A stretch of DNA of 64,000 bases from positions 5,192 through 69,191 of the forward strand of contig CAZNRN010000020.1 of the NCBI GenBank assembly GCA_964575605.1. The letters are read 5' to 3'. The notes below the pieces were generated by a model that was given only the letters and a program-made list of their open reading frames with translations, was not told the DNA's origin and made no database searches. The stretch is from JAPWJZ01 sp964575605 (GTDB taxonomy: Bacteria > Pseudomonadota > Alphaproteobacteria > Micavibrionales > UBA2020). The translations under genes were made by a program, and so were the position numbers. Shown piece after piece: positions 63,983 through 64,000 of this stretch. The stretch's first letter is position 1. Each line of letters opens with the position of its first letter.

Positions 63983-64000
63983 GGGGGCGTGCATCCGTTT

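Noticed and set aside
63302..64000. IF-3 read as a longer fusion protein to the window end
   Set aside because: The frame stays open only because the appended sequence is very GC-rich; the extension is Arg/Gly/Asp-rich and unlike any IF-3.

Overview
The window looks like one stretch of an alphaproteobacterial chromosome, probably from an uncultured lineage assembled from a metagenome. The evidence is the gene content: a DUF1476-type F1-ATPase zeta inhibitor, an NDUFA9-like complex I protein, hrcA/rph/rdgB/hemW and grpE/dnaK/dnaJ neighbourhoods, surA-rsmA, and pal-cpoB-tilS-ftsH. Base composition is even and GC-rich apart from short AT-rich promoter gaps. The last ~215 bases do not fit: infC breaks off and a visibly GC-richer, unrelated secreted-protein gene starts on the other strand. 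That is most simply a chimeric assembly join.

Layout. 1-5.4 kb (minus): hemW (cut by the window edge), rdgB, two related ankyrin proteins (the second ending in an LPD7-like domain), rph and a J-domain protein. 5.4-9.2 kb: hrcA, a DUF2268-like protein, then two GrpE genes; the first is an internally duplicated GrpE-like protein with a single beta domain. 9.2-12.3 kb: a REP-like inverted repeat and small poorly known or exported proteins, one with a leaderless promoter. 12.3-17.9 kb: a 669-base intergenic region, dnaK, dnaJ, an exported protein, dapB and a ferritin-like protein. 18-20.6 kb: a DUF1800/DUF1501 pair. 20.6-25 kb: MGMT, nth, unknown proteins and a bactofilin. 25.1-28.3 kb: hpd-hmgA-phhA, the upper phenylalanine/tyrosine degradation route.

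28.4-35 kb: lysS, a GNAT protein, a DinG/XPD-type helicase, the ATPase zeta inhibitor, an AlkA-like glycosylase and folE. 35-38.3 kb: two GCS2 (plant-type glutamate-cysteine ligase-like) paralogues. Each is preceded by a matching unannotated leader: a TTGACAGAAT promoter that starts transcription almost at the ATG, a 20-codon ORF sharing YIAA but otherwise His-rich (first gene) or Tyr/Phe-rich (second gene), and a 6-bp hairpin whose loop holds the leader stop codon. I regard this as the strongest candidate for an undescribed system here. 38.3-43 kb: nadK-glmM and a three-gene ankyrin operon whose proteins share a 73-residue C-terminal domain I do not recognise. 43-48.8 kb: alkD-like, ftsH, tilS, cpoB and pal.

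48.9-58.2 kb: uvrD/pcrA, a composite inverted-repeat element with a DUF559 gene, an NDUFA9-like protein, surA, rsmA, gmk, an SDR, a putative metallopeptidase and a prepilin-like protein. 58.3-64 kb: an operon of two glycosyltransferases, a TusA-like protein and a thioesterase, then thrS and infC, which starts with AUC.

Several minus-strand genes share a strong sigma70-type promoter beginning TTGACATAA, and convergent genes often interlock at their stop codons. No tRNA, rRNA, CRISPR array, insertion sequence or origin was seen. All functional names come from reading motifs; no database search was possible.
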